The position numbers were made by a program, and so were the translations under genes. Below, piece after piece: positions 1 to 8,517 of a stretch of DNA of 64,000 nucleotides. The notes beneath the pieces are model-generated. The model was given only the letters and a program-made list of their open reading frames with translations, was not told where the DNA came from and made no database searches. This DNA is from Mycolicibacterium sp. P9-64. Its GTDB lineage: Bacteria > Actinomycetota > Actinomycetes > Mycobacteriales > Mycobacteriaceae. Location: NCBI RefSeq assembly GCF_008329605.1, contig NZ_NPKO01000010.1, positions 186,001-250,000 of the forward strand, in the 5' to 3' direction. How positions within the stretch are numbered: position 1 is the first letter of the stretch; every line of letters begins with the position of its first letter.

Positions 1-492
1 GGTGCACTCCTCGACGATCTTCGAGGCGCCCGTGCGGTCGGTGTGTTCCATCAGCACGATGACGCGGTCGGCGCCGTGCACGAGGTCCATGGCCCCGCCC
101 ATTCCCTTGACCATCTTCCCGGGAATCATCCAGTTGGCGAGGTCCCCCCAGCGCGAAACCTGCATGGCGCCAAGGACTGCGGTGTCGATGTGCCCGCCGC
201 GGATCATGCCGAACGAGGTGGCCGAGTCGAAGAACGCTGCACCGGGATGCACGGTGACGGTTTCCTTGCCCGCGTTGATCAGGTTGGCATCGACGGCATC
301 GTCGTCCGGGTAGGAGCCGGTGCCCAGGATGCCGTTCTCCGAATGCAGGGTGACGCGGATGCTCGGGTCGAGGTGGTCGGGGATCAGGGTGGGCAGCCCG
401 ATGCCGAGGTTGACGTATTGGCCGTCGATCATCTCGGCGGCCGCGCGGGCCGCCATCTGGTCGCGCGACCAGCCTGCCAGGGCGGTGGTCAT
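1..492 (-). CDS. scoB: 3-oxoacid CoA-transferase subunit B (partial, 3' end beyond window)
   Basis: Beta subunit of a two-subunit CoA-transferase that moves CoA between succinyl-CoA and a 3-oxoacid such as acetoacetate or 3-oxoadipate, in the cytoplasm. The visible 164 residues contain the family glycine motif NLGIGLPTL (about 28-36) and the SENG motif (51-54), whose Glu52 is the residue that carries the covalent CoA thioester in this family. Full-length members have about 215-220 residues, so roughly 50 are missing past base 1. The ATG at 490-492 overlaps the scoA stop (ATGA), so the two subunits are translationally coupled. The substrate is not fixed by sequence: an adjacent IclR regulator is also typical of pcaIJ (3-oxoadipate) operons. 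Confidence 0.93.
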   Translation of the reverse strand, partial: MTTALAGWSRDQMAARAAAEMIDGQYVNLGIGLPTLIPDHLDPSIRVTLHSENGILGTGSYPDDDAVDANLINAGKETVTVHPGAAFFDSATSFGMIRGGHIDTAVLGAMQVSRWGDLANWMIPGKMVKGMGGAMDLVHGADRVIVLMEHTDRTGASKIVEECT

Positions 493-1247
493 CGGGTGAC
501 CCCCTTCACGGTGCGCTTCTCGATGTGCGTGTCCTGCGGGCCGGTGTGCACGATCCGCTGGACGAAGACTCCGGGCAGATGCACTGCGCCAGGATCGATG
601 TCACCGGGTTCGACCAGTTCTTCGACCTGCGCGATGGTGACCTTCCCCGCCATCGCCGCCAGGGGATTGAAGTTCGCCGCGGTCTTGTCGAAGACCAGGT
701 TGCCGACGGTATCGCCGAGGCGGGCGTGCACCAGAGCGAAGTCAGCGCGGATGGCCTCCTCCAACACGTAGCGATGGTCACCGAAGGTTCGCGTCTCCTT
801 CGGTGGTGACGCGACCGCCACCGATCCGTCAGGGTCATATCGCCAGGGGATCCCGCCGTCGGCGACCGGAGTCGCCACCCCGGCAGGCGTGTAGAAGGCG
901 GGGATACCGGCGCCGCCCGCACGCAACCGTTCGGCGAGAGTGCCCTGCGGGGTCAGCTCGACCTCCAGTTCACCGGCCAGATACTGGCGGGCGAACTCCT
1001 TGTTCTCGCCAACGTAGGAGGCGGTCACCCGGCGGATACGCCCAAGGGAGAGCAGGATGCCAAGGCCGTGGTCGTCGACGCCGCAATTGTTGGAGTACAC
1101 CTCCAAGCCGCTGACGTCCTTGTCGGCGATGGCCTGGATCAGGGCGTCCGGGATCCCGCACAACCCGAACCCTCCAACCGCGATGCGGGCACCGTCGCCG
1201 ATGTCGGCCACCGCGTCCGCGGCAGTTCCGTAGACCTTGGACGCCAT
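489..1247 (-). CDS. scoA: 3-oxoacid CoA-transferase subunit A
   Basis: Alpha subunit of the same CoA-transferase, 252 residues, the usual length. The CoA-binding glycine motif GGFGLCGIP is at about 25-33, followed by the conserved stretches SYVGENKEFARQ and ELTPQGTLAERLRAGG, which match the family closely; the protein resembles M. tuberculosis ScoA almost throughout. The start is the ATG at 1247 because GGAG lies eight bases upstream of it; an ATG 21 bases further upstream has no comparable site. It is the first gene of a scoA-scoB pair (ATGA overlap) and is transcribed away from the IclR-type regulator at 1414. GCGTTCACTC occurs just upstream of its start (1248-1257) and again inside the regulator's palindrome, which hints at shared control. 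Confidence 0.94.
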   Translation of the reverse strand: MASKVYGTAADAVADIGDGARIAVGGFGLCGIPDALIQAIADKDVSGLEVYSNNCGVDDHGLGILLSLGRIRRVTASYVGENKEFARQYLAGELEVELTPQGTLAERLRAGGAGIPAFYTPAGVATPVADGGIPWRYDPDGSVAVASPPKETRTFGDHRYVLEEAIRADFALVHARLGDTVGNLVFDKTAANFNPLAAMAGKVTIAQVEELVEPGDIDPGAVHLPGVFVQRIVHTGPQDTHIEKRTVKGVTR

Positions 1248-1378
1248 GCGTTCACTCCTACCGTTCATTCATCAGACCTGGCTGGTGATCGGTGTTGATT
1301 GTCGATAGCCCTGCAGCAGAACGAAAGTGCCTGGACATGATCTGTAGAAAACTGCTCGCAGGGTGGCCGATGAACTCC

Positions 1379-1407
1379 TAGGCGTTCACTCAATGAACGC
1401 CTATCCT
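1379..1407 (+). promoter_or_regulatory. IclR operator palindrome overlapping a leaderless promoter
   Basis: A perfect inverted repeat TAGGCGTTCA-N5-TGAACGCCTA spans 1379-1403. The hexamer TATCCT (1402-1407) overlaps its right end and sits exactly six bases before the ATG at 1414, the arrangement of a mycobacterial leaderless promoter. A repressor bound here would cover the -35/-10 spacer, so autoregulation of the IclR gene and control of divergent scoAB are likely. The geometry is seen; binding is inferred. Confidence 0.7.
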
Positions 1408-1413
1408 CAACCC

Positions 1414-2184
1414 ATGGCCGGCACCGAGAGCACTCCCGGCGTCGTCGCGCGGGTGAGCGCCCTGCTGCGCGCGGTGAACGCCGGTGAACCGGCAGGCGCG
1501 TCGACCAGCGATGTGGCCAGGGCTGCGGGGCTGGCGCGTCCGACGGCGCACCGGCTGCTGACCGCCCTGTCGGAGGAAGGCCTGACGGATCGTGATGTGA
1601 AGACGGGGCGCTGGACGCTGGGACCGGAGCTGTACCTCCTCGGTGCCAGCGCCGCCAATCGCTACGACATCGTCAGCCAGGCCCAGGACATCGTCGCCGA
1701 CCTGGCACGCGAATCAGGAGAGAGCGCCTTCCTGTCGGCGCGACGGGGTGATGAGACGGTGTGCGTCTACGCCCTCGAGGGCAGCTTCCCGCTGCGCTCA
1801 CACGTGCTGCACGTCGGCATTCGGTTCCCACTCGGGGTTGCTTCGGCGGGGTTGGCGATCCTCAGCCACCTACCCGATCGCGACGTCGACGACTACTTCT
1901 CCCGGACAACGCCCGAATCACAGTGGGGTGACGCACATTCAGAAGGTGCCATCCGCGCGCGGATCGAGTCGACCAAGGCCACGGGGTATGCGGTCAACCC
2001 GGCCCTGCTGGTGGAGGGCAGCTGGGGGATCGGCGCGGCCGTCTTCGATCGCCATGGGCAGCCGGCCTGGGCGCTGAGCTTGACGGGGGTGGAGACGAGG
2101 TTCCGTTCCGATCGACGAATCATGTTGGGAGAAATGCTTCTTCAGCATGCACATCGCCTGTCGTTACGCCTGCGGCGGCAGTAG
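1414..2184 (+). CDS. IclR-family transcriptional regulator
   Basis: DNA-binding regulator of the IclR family, 256 residues. An N-terminal winged helix-turn-helix covers about residues 10-70 (core TSDVARAAGLARPTAHRLLTAL), and the rest is the IclR effector-binding domain with the typical SHVLHVGIRFPLGVASAGLAILSHL region. Divergent from scoAB, which it probably controls; the ligand may be the oxoacid substrate or a precursor. I chose the ATG at 1414 because TATCCT lies six bases before it (leaderless promoter) and because the in-frame alternatives, GTG at 1363 and ATG at 1393, would place the perfect operator palindrome inside the coding region. With the GTG the protein would be 17 residues longer. 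Confidence 0.9.
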   Translation: MAGTESTPGVVARVSALLRAVNAGEPAGASTSDVARAAGLARPTAHRLLTALSEEGLTDRDVKTGRWTLGPELYLLGASAANRYDIVSQAQDIVADLARESGESAFLSARRGDETVCVYALEGSFPLRSHVLHVGIRFPLGVASAGLAILSHLPDRDVDDYFSRTTPESQWGDAHSEGAIRARIESTKATGYAVNPALLVEGSWGIGAAVFDRHGQPAWALSLTGVETRFRSDRRIMLGEMLLQHAHRLSLRLRRQ

Positions 2185-2275
2185 TCGTCACCATGCGAGG
2201 TCGGCGCCGAATGCCCTGCCGACGCTGATGGATGATCCCGTGCTGGCCTGCCTCTACCGTGCGTGGGTTACGACC

Positions 2276-3085
2276 TCACGGATGCAGGTTCCACTGGCCG
2301 ACGTCTTGCGCAAGCGCATCGCTGACGTCGACTTCGAGCCCGCCGACCACCGGACCTGGATTCGACACGGTGCTGACCACGCGCTGGTACAGAACGGCGG
2401 CGGGGTAGACCTGGCCGCCCGACCACGACCGCGTCTGCCACGCCCAGACGCGGCCAGGCGACCCCGAGCGTCCGATCACTCCGTCGGCGGTGGCCCACTG
2501 ACACGGGTTGATGCCGCCGTAGATGCCCGTGCGCTGCACGCCGATCACCGAATTGATTCCGCGAAACCACTGCAGCACGACGTTGTTCCAGGTTTCCCGG
2601 TTGACGTCGTCGTCGACGCTGAAGTAGATCGGTGCACTCTGGCCGCCGCCTGCGGCGGTATGCAACTGCCAGGCGGTGCGTGCGTCGGCGACGCCTCCGG
2701 CATACCCGCGGGTGAAGTCCGACGGTGCGGTCCCGCCCGGCTTGCCGTACTGGTAGTTGCTGACGATCGCCAACCCAGCGGCGGCCAATGACTGTGCGTA
2801 CGGGAGGGTGATCGGCTTGGCACCCATGCTCGAGCCAGGACGCGACGTCGAGACGTAGTTGATCACCCCGGAGTGGCCTGCCGCCCGAATGTCCCGCGCC
2901 GGAATCTGGCGCATGGCGAAGTCGATCAGTGTGGGCGCGGCGGCCGACGCAACGGGCGCGGCGGCACCCGCGGCTGCGGCGCCCAGCCCGGCCAGCGCTG
3001 ACGCAGCAGCGACATAGCGCAGTGCGTCGCGCCGGGAAATCCGGTGCGATGGGCGCAGCTCGGTAGTCCCCTGAGAGTCCTGCAC
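2276..3085 (-). CDS. Tat-exported DUF1906 glycoside-hydrolase-like protein (Rv2525c-like)
   Basis: Secreted protein of 269 residues. The N-terminus has a twin-arginine signal (SRRDALRYVA, arginines 18-19, followed by an Ala-rich hydrophobic stretch to about residue 50). The mature part is a DUF1906 domain, a TIM-barrel fold related to glycoside hydrolases of the lysozyme type; visible pieces are GVINYVS, IVSNYQYG, PIYFSVDDD and GIYGG. M. tuberculosis Rv2525c is the best-known relative, a Tat substrate linked to the cell envelope with no firmly known activity. The start is a GTG with the leaderless signal TAACGT six bases upstream. Single gene: the upstream neighbour is divergent and the downstream one convergent. 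Confidence 0.9.
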   Translation of the reverse strand: MQDSQGTTELRPSHRISRRDALRYVAAASALAGLGAAAAGAAAPVASAAAPTLIDFAMRQIPARDIRAAGHSGVINYVSTSRPGSSMGAKPITLPYAQSLAAAGLAIVSNYQYGKPGGTAPSDFTRGYAGGVADARTAWQLHTAAGGGQSAPIYFSVDDDVNRETWNNVVLQWFRGINSVIGVQRTGIYGGINPCQWATADGVIGRSGSPGRVWAWQTRSWSGGQVYPAAVLYQRVVSTVSNPGPVVGGLEVDVSDALAQDVGQWNLHP

Positions 3086-3091
3086 CGGGCG

Positions 3092-3097
3092 ACGTTA
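3092..3097 (-). promoter_or_regulatory. -10 hexamer of a leaderless promoter
   Basis: On the minus strand TAACGT is followed by exactly six bases (CGCCCG) and then the GTG start of the DUF1906 gene. No Shine-Dalgarno sequence precedes that GTG, which supports a leaderless transcript. I found no convincing -35 box. Confidence 0.55.
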
Positions 3098-3349
3098 ACA
3101 ACGTGACCGACAATTTTGTATCGCGTCGGCCGCTCGTGTCCGGATCGCGATCAAGGTGACGCGAAGCCGAAATGCTCTCTGCCACGGCGACTGACACGGC
3201 CAGTGCCGGCTTGAAGACGCGGAAGGGTTTCACGAGTCGGCATCGCGGGCGACTTCCCGTTAGCTGCAATATCGGACGTTTCGGGATTCAGCCGGTAGGT
3301 GAGTGCGTTGTGGGGGACAGCCCAGCAGGGCGCAATCAAAGGAGCAGTC

Positions 3350-4027
3350 ATGAATACAGAACATGTGGTGGCGTTGGTCTCCGGGGCGAACCGCGGACTC
3401 GGCCGGCGATTCGCCGCCGAACTGGTCGCGCGGGGAGCCAAGGTCTACGCCGGGGCGCGCCGGCCCGAGACGATCGATGTTCCAGGCGTGATTCCCATTC
3501 AGCTCGACATCACCGATGCCGACTCCGTTCGGCGCGCCGCGGATGTCGCTGCTGACGTCAACGTCGTCATCAACAACGCGGGTGTCTCCACGCGCGCCAC
3601 TCTGCTCGAGGGACCCCTCGACGATGTGCGCCTCGAGATGGAGACGCACTACTTCGGCACGCTTGCGGTGATCCGCGCCTTCGCGCCCGTGGTGGAGCGC
3701 AACGGGGGCGGCGCGTTCCTCAACGTGCTCTCGGTGTTGTCGTGGATGCATCCGTCCACCAGTGGCGCCTACTCGGCCGCCAAGGCGGCCGCCTGGGCAA
3801 TGACGGATGCCGTTCGGGATGAGTTGGCACCAAGGGGGATTGATGTAACTGCTCTGCACGTGGGCTATATGGACACCGACATGGTCAGCTACATCCCGGC
3901 CGATCGGAAGGTCGACCCTGGTGACGTGGCCAAGCTGGCCCTCGACGGCCTGTTCGACGGCCAACGGGAGGTTCTTGCCGACAAGTTGTCCAAGGATGTG
4001 AAGGCGCAGCTGTCCGCGACCGCGTGA
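3350..4027 (+). CDS. Short-chain dehydrogenase/reductase
   Basis: NAD(P)-dependent oxidoreductase of the classical SDR family, 225 residues. Seen: the nucleotide-binding glycine motif SGANRGLG (about 10-17), an acidic D-I-T-D region after strand 3, NNAGVS, and the catalytic YSAAK (Tyr-x-x-x-Lys). The start is the ATG at 3350, preceded by AAAGGAG at good spacing; an in-frame GTG 51 bases upstream has no such site. The substrate cannot be told from sequence. It precedes the sugar operon on the same strand, but 139 bases and a cluster of palindromes separate them, so it is probably an independent unit. Confidence 0.88.
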   Translation: MNTEHVVALVSGANRGLGRRFAAELVARGAKVYAGARRPETIDVPGVIPIQLDITDADSVRRAADVAADVNVVINNAGVSTRATLLEGPLDDVRLEMETHYFGTLAVIRAFAPVVERNGGGAFLNVLSVLSWMHPSTSGAYSAAKAAAWAMTDAVRDELAPRGIDVTALHVGYMDTDMVSYIPADRKVDPGDVAKLALDGLFDGQREVLADKLSKDVKAQLSATA

Positions 4028-4069
4028 GTGGGCTCCCTGAAGGACGCGGCCGAAAAATGTCGACATCGA

Positions 4070-4113
4070 TTTCGCGAAAGCGCATGCGCAAGCGCTTGCG
4101 TAGCGCTTAGGCT
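4070..4113. promoter_or_regulatory. Three abutting palindromes and -10 box: probable LacI-family operator region
   Basis: Three perfect palindromes follow one another: TTTCGCGAAA (4070-4079), GCGCATGCGC (4080-4089) and CGCAAGCGCTTGCG (4087-4100). The last has the AAGCGCTT core typical of LacI-family operators. TAGGCT at 4108-4113 is a plausible -10 box just downstream. The sugar operon that starts at 4167 encodes its own LacI-type regulator (8514-9512), which is the natural candidate to bind here. Confidence 0.7.
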
Positions 4114-4166
4114 CCCGAAGATCACGCGGCGCGGACGGTGTGTCGCATCGGGACAAGGGAGTCCAC

Positions 4167-5177
4167 ATGCTCGGAAAGCGCAATGGAAGTACGTTGGCGG
4201 TCGGGTCGGTTCTGATGGCAGGCGCGCTGGTCCTCGGTCTGACCGGCTGCGGCGGATCGGGTTCCGACAGCGTCAAGGTCGGGCTGATCACCAAGACCGA
4301 TTCGAACCCGTACTTCGTGAAGTTGCGCGAGGCCGCCCAGGCGCAGGCCGACAAGGACGGCGCCAAATTGGTGGCGCTTGCAGGAGCTTTTGATGGCGAC
4401 AACGAGGGCCAGGTCGCGGCCATCGAGAACATGGTCGGCCAGGGCGTGAAGGGCATCCTGATCACCCCGAACTCCTCCACCGGTGTGCTCGACGCGATCA
4501 AGAAGGCGCGCGACGCCGGCGTCGTCGTCATCGCGCTCGACACCGCGACCGACCCCGAAAACGCAGTCGACGCGACCTTCGCCACCGACAACAAGGCCGC
4601 GGGCGTCAGCCAGGGCAAATGGGTGAAGGCCGCACTCGGCGGCGCAGCGCCCCAGGTGGTGATGCTGGACGGAACCCCGGGCGGCACCGTCGACACCTTC
4701 CGCCATGACGGATTCCTCGAGGGCTTCGGCATCACGAACGACTCACCGGAGATCGTCGGTCGGGAGAACACCAACGGTGACCAGACCAAGGCGCAGACCG
4801 CGATGGAGAACATTCTGCAGCGCGCTCCTGGCATCAACGCGCTCTACACCATCAACGAGCCAGCGGCCGCCGGCGCGTACCAGGCGATCCAGTCCGCGAA
4901 CCGCACGGCCCAGATCACCATCGGGTCGATCGACGGAAGTTGCACGGGCATCGCGGATGTGAAGTCCGGAAAGATCGGCGCGACGGTGTTGCAGTTCCCG
5001 GCGAAGATGGCCGAGCAGGGCGTGCAGGCCGTGGTGAAATTCGCCAAGGACGGAACCAAGCCCAGCGGATTCAACGACACCGGATCACAGCTCGTCACGG
5101 ACAAGCCCGTCCCCGGACTGGACTCGCAAGACACCGCGTGGGGTGAGAAGAACTGCTGGGGCACAGCGAGCAAATGA
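4167..5177 (+). CDS. Sugar ABC transporter substrate-binding lipoprotein (FrcB/RbsB type)
   Basis: Extracytoplasmic sugar receptor, 336 residues. The N-terminus is a lipoprotein signal peptide ending in the lipobox LTGC (Cys28), so the protein is anchored on the outer face of the membrane. The mature part is a type 1 periplasmic-binding fold (VKVGLITKTDSNPYFVKLREAA, AIENMVGQGVKGILITPNSS, VVVIALDT), as in ribose and fructose receptors. The start is the ATG at 4167 because AAGGGAG precedes it; an upstream in-frame GTG is less likely. First gene of an operon: receptor, permease, ATPase, two kinases, LacI regulator and aldolase, with overlaps at most junctions. The gene order receptor-permease-ATPase-kinase matches frcBCAK of Sinorhizobium, so fructose or a related hexose is the best guess. 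Confidence 0.9.
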   Translation: MLGKRNGSTLAVGSVLMAGALVLGLTGCGGSGSDSVKVGLITKTDSNPYFVKLREAAQAQADKDGAKLVALAGAFDGDNEGQVAAIENMVGQGVKGILITPNSSTGVLDAIKKARDAGVVVIALDTATDPENAVDATFATDNKAAGVSQGKWVKAALGGAAPQVVMLDGTPGGTVDTFRHDGFLEGFGITNDSPEIVGRENTNGDQTKAQTAMENILQRAPGINALYTINEPAAAGAYQAIQSANRTAQITIGSIDGSCTGIADVKSGKIGATVLQFPAKMAEQGVQAVVKFAKDGTKPSGFNDTGSQLVTDKPVPGLDSQDTAWGEKNCWGTASK

Positions 5178-6181
5178 CCACTGGCGCACCCGCGACGGCA
5201 CCTTCTACGGCAAGGCCATCGGTGTCGAGCCGATTCAACGCAGCGAGCTTGCTGCGTGAACCGTTGTTCGGTCCGCTGGTGGCACTCGTCATCGCGATCA
5301 TCATCTTCAGCGCGGTCTCGGATTCGTTCCTCAATCCGCAGAACGTGTCGCTGATCCTGCAACAATCGGTGGTCGTCGGCATTCTCGCCGTTGGCCAGAC
5401 GTTGATCATCCTCACCTCCGGCATCGATCTCTCGATCGGCGCGGTTGCCGTCTTCGGAACCATCGTGATGGCGCAGAGTGCGGGCGCAGGCGGACCGGTC
5501 GTGGCACTCGGGTCGACGCTGTTGGTGTGCGTGGTATTTGGCGCGATCAACGGCGGGCTCGTCACGGCACTGCGCTTGCCACCGTTCATCGTCACGCTGG
5601 GAACGTTCACCGCGATCCAGGCTGCGACCCGCCTGCTGGCGGGCTCCGAGACCTACCGCGTGGAGAAGGGGCCCCTCACCTTCCTGGGCACGTCGTTTCG
5701 CATCGGGTCGTTCTCGACGACGTTCGGCGTCGTGGCGATGCTGCTGGTGTACCTGGTGATGTGGTACGCGCTCTCCCAAACCTCCTGGGGCAAACACATT
5801 TACGCCGTCGGCGGCAACCCACAGGCCTCGAATCTCTCCGGGATCAAGTCCGGGAGGGTGCTGTTGTCCGTCTACGTCACGACGGGTGTCATCGCTGCCA
5901 TCGGCGCGTGGGCTGCACTCGGTCGGATCCCGAACGCCGACCCGAACGCGTACCAAAATGCCAATCTCGAGACCATCACCGCGGTGGTCATCGGCGGCAC
6001 CAGTTTGTTCGGTGGGCGTGGAGGCGTCGGAGGCACACTGGTGGGTACCTTGATCGTCGGTGTTCTCCGCAACGGCCTCACCCAGGCGGGTGTCGACAAT
6101 CTCTACCAGAACATCGCGACCGGCATTCTCGTGATCGTCGCGGTGGCAGTGGATCAGTTCGCACGCAGGAGATCACAATGA
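5174..6181 (+). CDS. Sugar ABC transporter permease (FrcC/RbsC type)
   Basis: Membrane channel of the carbohydrate importer, 335 residues, with eight or more hydrophobic segments and the typical start of the family core (NPQNVSLILQQSVVVGILAVGQTLIILTSGIDLS in pieces). The C-terminal TAVVIGGTSLFGGRGG loop is the conserved signature of ribose-type permeases. Its ATG overlaps the stop of the receptor gene (ATGA), and its own stop overlaps the ATPase start. A single permease gene implies a homodimer. Confidence 0.93.
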   Translation: MTTGAPATAPSTARPSVSSRFNAASLLREPLFGPLVALVIAIIIFSAVSDSFLNPQNVSLILQQSVVVGILAVGQTLIILTSGIDLSIGAVAVFGTIVMAQSAGAGGPVVALGSTLLVCVVFGAINGGLVTALRLPPFIVTLGTFTAIQAATRLLAGSETYRVEKGPLTFLGTSFRIGSFSTTFGVVAMLLVYLVMWYALSQTSWGKHIYAVGGNPQASNLSGIKSGRVLLSVYVTTGVIAAIGAWAALGRIPNADPNAYQNANLETITAVVIGGTSLFGGRGGVGGTLVGTLIVGVLRNGLTQAGVDNLYQNIATGILVIVAVAVDQFARRRSQ

Positions 6182-6972
6182 CGATCGAGACGAGCGGCGC
6201 ACCCGTTCTCGAGGCACGCGGCCTCGTCAAGAAATACGGCAGCGTGACGGCGATCAACGGCGCCGACTTCGAGCTTCGTGCGGGCGAGGTACTCGCGGTG
6301 ATCGGCGACAATGGCGCCGGAAAGTCCAGCCTCATCAAGGCTTTGGCCGGTGCGGTGGTTCCCGACTCGGGTGAGATTCTGATGAACGGGACACGCGTGT
6401 CGTTCAAGAACACCCGAGACGCCAGGGCGGCCGGTATCGAGACCGTATATCAGGATCTCGCGGTGGTACCGGCACTCGACATCGCGTCGAACCTGTATCT
6501 CGGACGCGAAGTGCGACGAAAGGGCATCGCGGGCAGCCTGTTCCGCCGATTGGACATGCCGAGAATGCGCCAGGAGGCGTCGCAACACCTTGCCGATCTC
6601 AAGATCGGCATCAAATCGGTGAACCAGGCCGTGGAGACGTTGTCCGGTGGGCAGCGTCAGGGTGTCGCGGTGGCGCGGGCTGCCGCGTTCGGTCGTGGCG
6701 TGATCATCATGGACGAGCCCACCGCTGCTCTCGGAGTCCGGGAGTCGGGACAGGTCATCGACTTGATTCGGTCGATCCGCGACCGCGGTATTCCCGTGGT
6801 ACTCATCAGCCATGACATGCCGCACGTGTTCGAGGTGGCCGACCGGATTCACATCCATCGGCTCGGACAACGTGCAGGCGTCGTCGATCCGAAGAAGCGC
6901 ACGATGTCCGAAGTGGTCGCGCTCATGACCGGTGCGGAGGAGCCAACCGATGAGGAACGCGCCGGTCGCTGA
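6178..6972 (+). CDS. Sugar ABC transporter ATP-binding protein, single-domain (FrcA type)
   Basis: Cytoplasmic ATPase that powers the importer, 264 residues. Walker A GDNGAGKS is at 43-50, the ABC signature LSGGQ at 155-159 and Walker B VIIMDE at 175-180. It has one ABC domain, unlike the ~500-residue two-domain RbsA or XylG proteins; one-domain FrcA of the rhizobial fructose importer is the closer model. Start ATG overlaps the permease stop and is preceded by AGGAG. The next gene begins inside its last 23 bases. Confidence 0.92.
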   Translation: MTIETSGAPVLEARGLVKKYGSVTAINGADFELRAGEVLAVIGDNGAGKSSLIKALAGAVVPDSGEILMNGTRVSFKNTRDARAAGIETVYQDLAVVPALDIASNLYLGREVRRKGIAGSLFRRLDMPRMRQEASQHLADLKIGIKSVNQAVETLSGGQRQGVAVARAAAFGRGVIIMDEPTAALGVRESGQVIDLIRSIRDRGIPVVLISHDMPHVFEVADRIHIHRLGQRAGVVDPKKRTMSEVVALMTGAEEPTDEERAGR

Positions 6973-7870
6973 GAAGGCGCCCGTCGGGGTCTTCGCCGGG
7001 CTGGCCACTCTGGACGTGATTCACCGCATCGCGAAAGCGCCTGCGGTGAACCAGAAGATCACGTCGACCGCCCAGTTCGTCGCCGCGGGCGGACCCGCCG
7101 CGAATGCCGCCGTCGCCTTCGCCGCACTGGGCGGTAGCGCGATCTTGGTGACGGCTCTCGGCGACGACCCGGTCGCCAACTTGATCCGAGCCGACCTCGC
7201 CGCGTACGGCGTGAGCGTCGTGGACGCAGCGGCAGGCACCACCCGAGCCGTGCCGGTCTCCGCAGTGTCGGTCGTCGAGGCGACGGGTGATCGCTCCGTC
7301 GTCTCACTCGACGCCGTGAACTCCGAAGCGCCGCCGCCGGCGGACCTCGGTGATCTGGTGGCCGACGCCGACGTGGTGCTCGTCGACGGGCACCACCCCC
7401 TGATCGCCCGCGAAGCCGCTCGACAAGCCGCCCAACGGGACATCACCGTCGTCGTCGACGCTGGCCGATGGAAACCGGTGATGAGCGACATCATTCCGTT
7501 CGCGACGGACATGGTGTGCTCCAACGACTTTCGAACACCGGGTACCGACGACACGCGGTCCACAGCCGAGGCCTTGGTCCGCAGTGGCGTTGGCACGGTC
7601 GTCACCACGCATGGCGGCGATCCCGTCGAGTGGTGGTCGGACGGCAAGTCCGGGTCCGTGTCGGTGGAACCGGTGGTGGTGGTGGACACACTTGGTGCAG
7701 GCGATGCCTTCCACGGTGCATATTCGTACTTCTCGACCCAGCGCGAATGTGGAGTAGCCGAGCGCATCGATCGCTCAGCCCGCGTGGCGGCACTACGGTG
7801 CTCGATGGTCGGGCCTCGGGCATGGCTGAGCGAACTTCCGACTGAGCTGACTCGAAAGCGAGAACGGTGA
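6950..7870 (+). CDS. PfkB-family sugar kinase
   Basis: Cytoplasmic ATP-dependent kinase of the ribokinase/PfkB family, 306 residues. Visible are the N-terminal substrate motif GGPAANAAVAFAALGG (about 47-62) and the C-terminal catalytic motif LGAGDAF with the general base Asp252. It probably phosphorylates the sugar delivered by the ABC importer encoded just upstream. The start is the ATG at 6950, with GGAGGAG eight bases before it, inside the end of the ATPase gene. The position of the phosphate (C6 or C1) cannot be read from sequence; the class II aldolase at the end of the operon fits a route through fructose phosphates. Confidence 0.87.
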   Translation: MRNAPVAEKAPVGVFAGLATLDVIHRIAKAPAVNQKITSTAQFVAAGGPAANAAVAFAALGGSAILVTALGDDPVANLIRADLAAYGVSVVDAAAGTTRAVPVSAVSVVEATGDRSVVSLDAVNSEAPPPADLGDLVADADVVLVDGHHPLIAREAARQAAQRDITVVVDAGRWKPVMSDIIPFATDMVCSNDFRTPGTDDTRSTAEALVRSGVGTVVTTHGGDPVEWWSDGKSGSVSVEPVVVVDTLGAGDAFHGAYSYFSTQRECGVAERIDRSARVAALRCSMVGPRAWLSELPTELTRKRER

Positions 7871-8517
7871 CCATCGAGCACGATCTCCAGGACGCGACAC
7901 TGGACCAGTTGGTGGCCCTGGCCAGGGCGCTCGTCATTCCCGGCGAACGCCGCATCCTCGGGCTGACCGGCGCGCCAGGAGCCGGGAAGTCCACCGTTGC
8001 AGAGCAACTCGTCACCGCTCTGGGCCCAGACGTCGCCGTGCTCGTCCCCATGGACGGCTTTCATCTGGCGAACGAAGTCCTGATCGACCTGGGGCGTCGG
8101 GATCGCAAGGGCGCGCACGACACGTTCGACGACGGCGGGTATGCCCGGCTGATCGCGGCCCTTCGCGCACAGCGGTTGGACGACGCAATCGTGTACGCGC
8201 CCCGGTTCCGGCGCGAGATCGAGGAGTCGATCGGCTCGTCCATACCCGTCCCGCCCACGGTGCCGCTGGTCGTCACCGAAGGCAACTATCTTCTGCTGGA
8301 ATCCGACGCATGGCCCGCGGCGCGGGCTTGCATCGACGAGGTGTGGTTCTTGGCCCCCGACAACGACGTCCGCCACGCTCGCCTGCTGCGCAGGCACGAG
8401 GCGCACGGAAAGTCTCCGGAGGATGCGGCGTTCTGGGCCTTCGGGTCCGACGAGCGCAATGCCCAGCTGATCGAGTCGACCGCAGGTCGCGCGGACCGCG
8501 TCGTGCGTCTCCAATGA
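7867..8517 (+). CDS. P-loop kinase of the FrcK / uridine-kinase-like family
   Basis: Putative kinase, 216 residues. Walker A GAPGAGKS is at 35-42, followed by the VLVPMDGFHL segment that uridine- and pantothenate-kinase-like proteins share, and a TEGNYLLLE Walker-B-like strand. The family includes FrcK, encoded after the fructose ABC genes of Sinorhizobium, whose substrate is not firmly settled. GTG start overlaps the stop of the PfkB gene (GTGA) and its stop overlaps the LacI start (ATGA), so it is tightly coupled in the operon. Two kinases of different folds in one operon suggest that one acts on the sugar and the other on a product or a side substrate. Confidence 0.82.
   Translation: MTIEHDLQDATLDQLVALARALVIPGERRILGLTGAPGAGKSTVAEQLVTALGPDVAVLVPMDGFHLANEVLIDLGRRDRKGAHDTFDDGGYARLIAALRAQRLDDAIVYAPRFRREIEESIGSSIPVPPTVPLVVTEGNYLLLESDAWPAARACIDEVWFLAPDNDVRHARLLRRHEAHGKSPEDAAFWAFGSDERNAQLIESTAGRADRVVRLQ

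Noticed and set aside
3260..4837. 525-codon open frame on the minus strand
   Set aside because: It lies opposite the SDR and ABC receptor genes, has no known motif, and is a product of high GC content.
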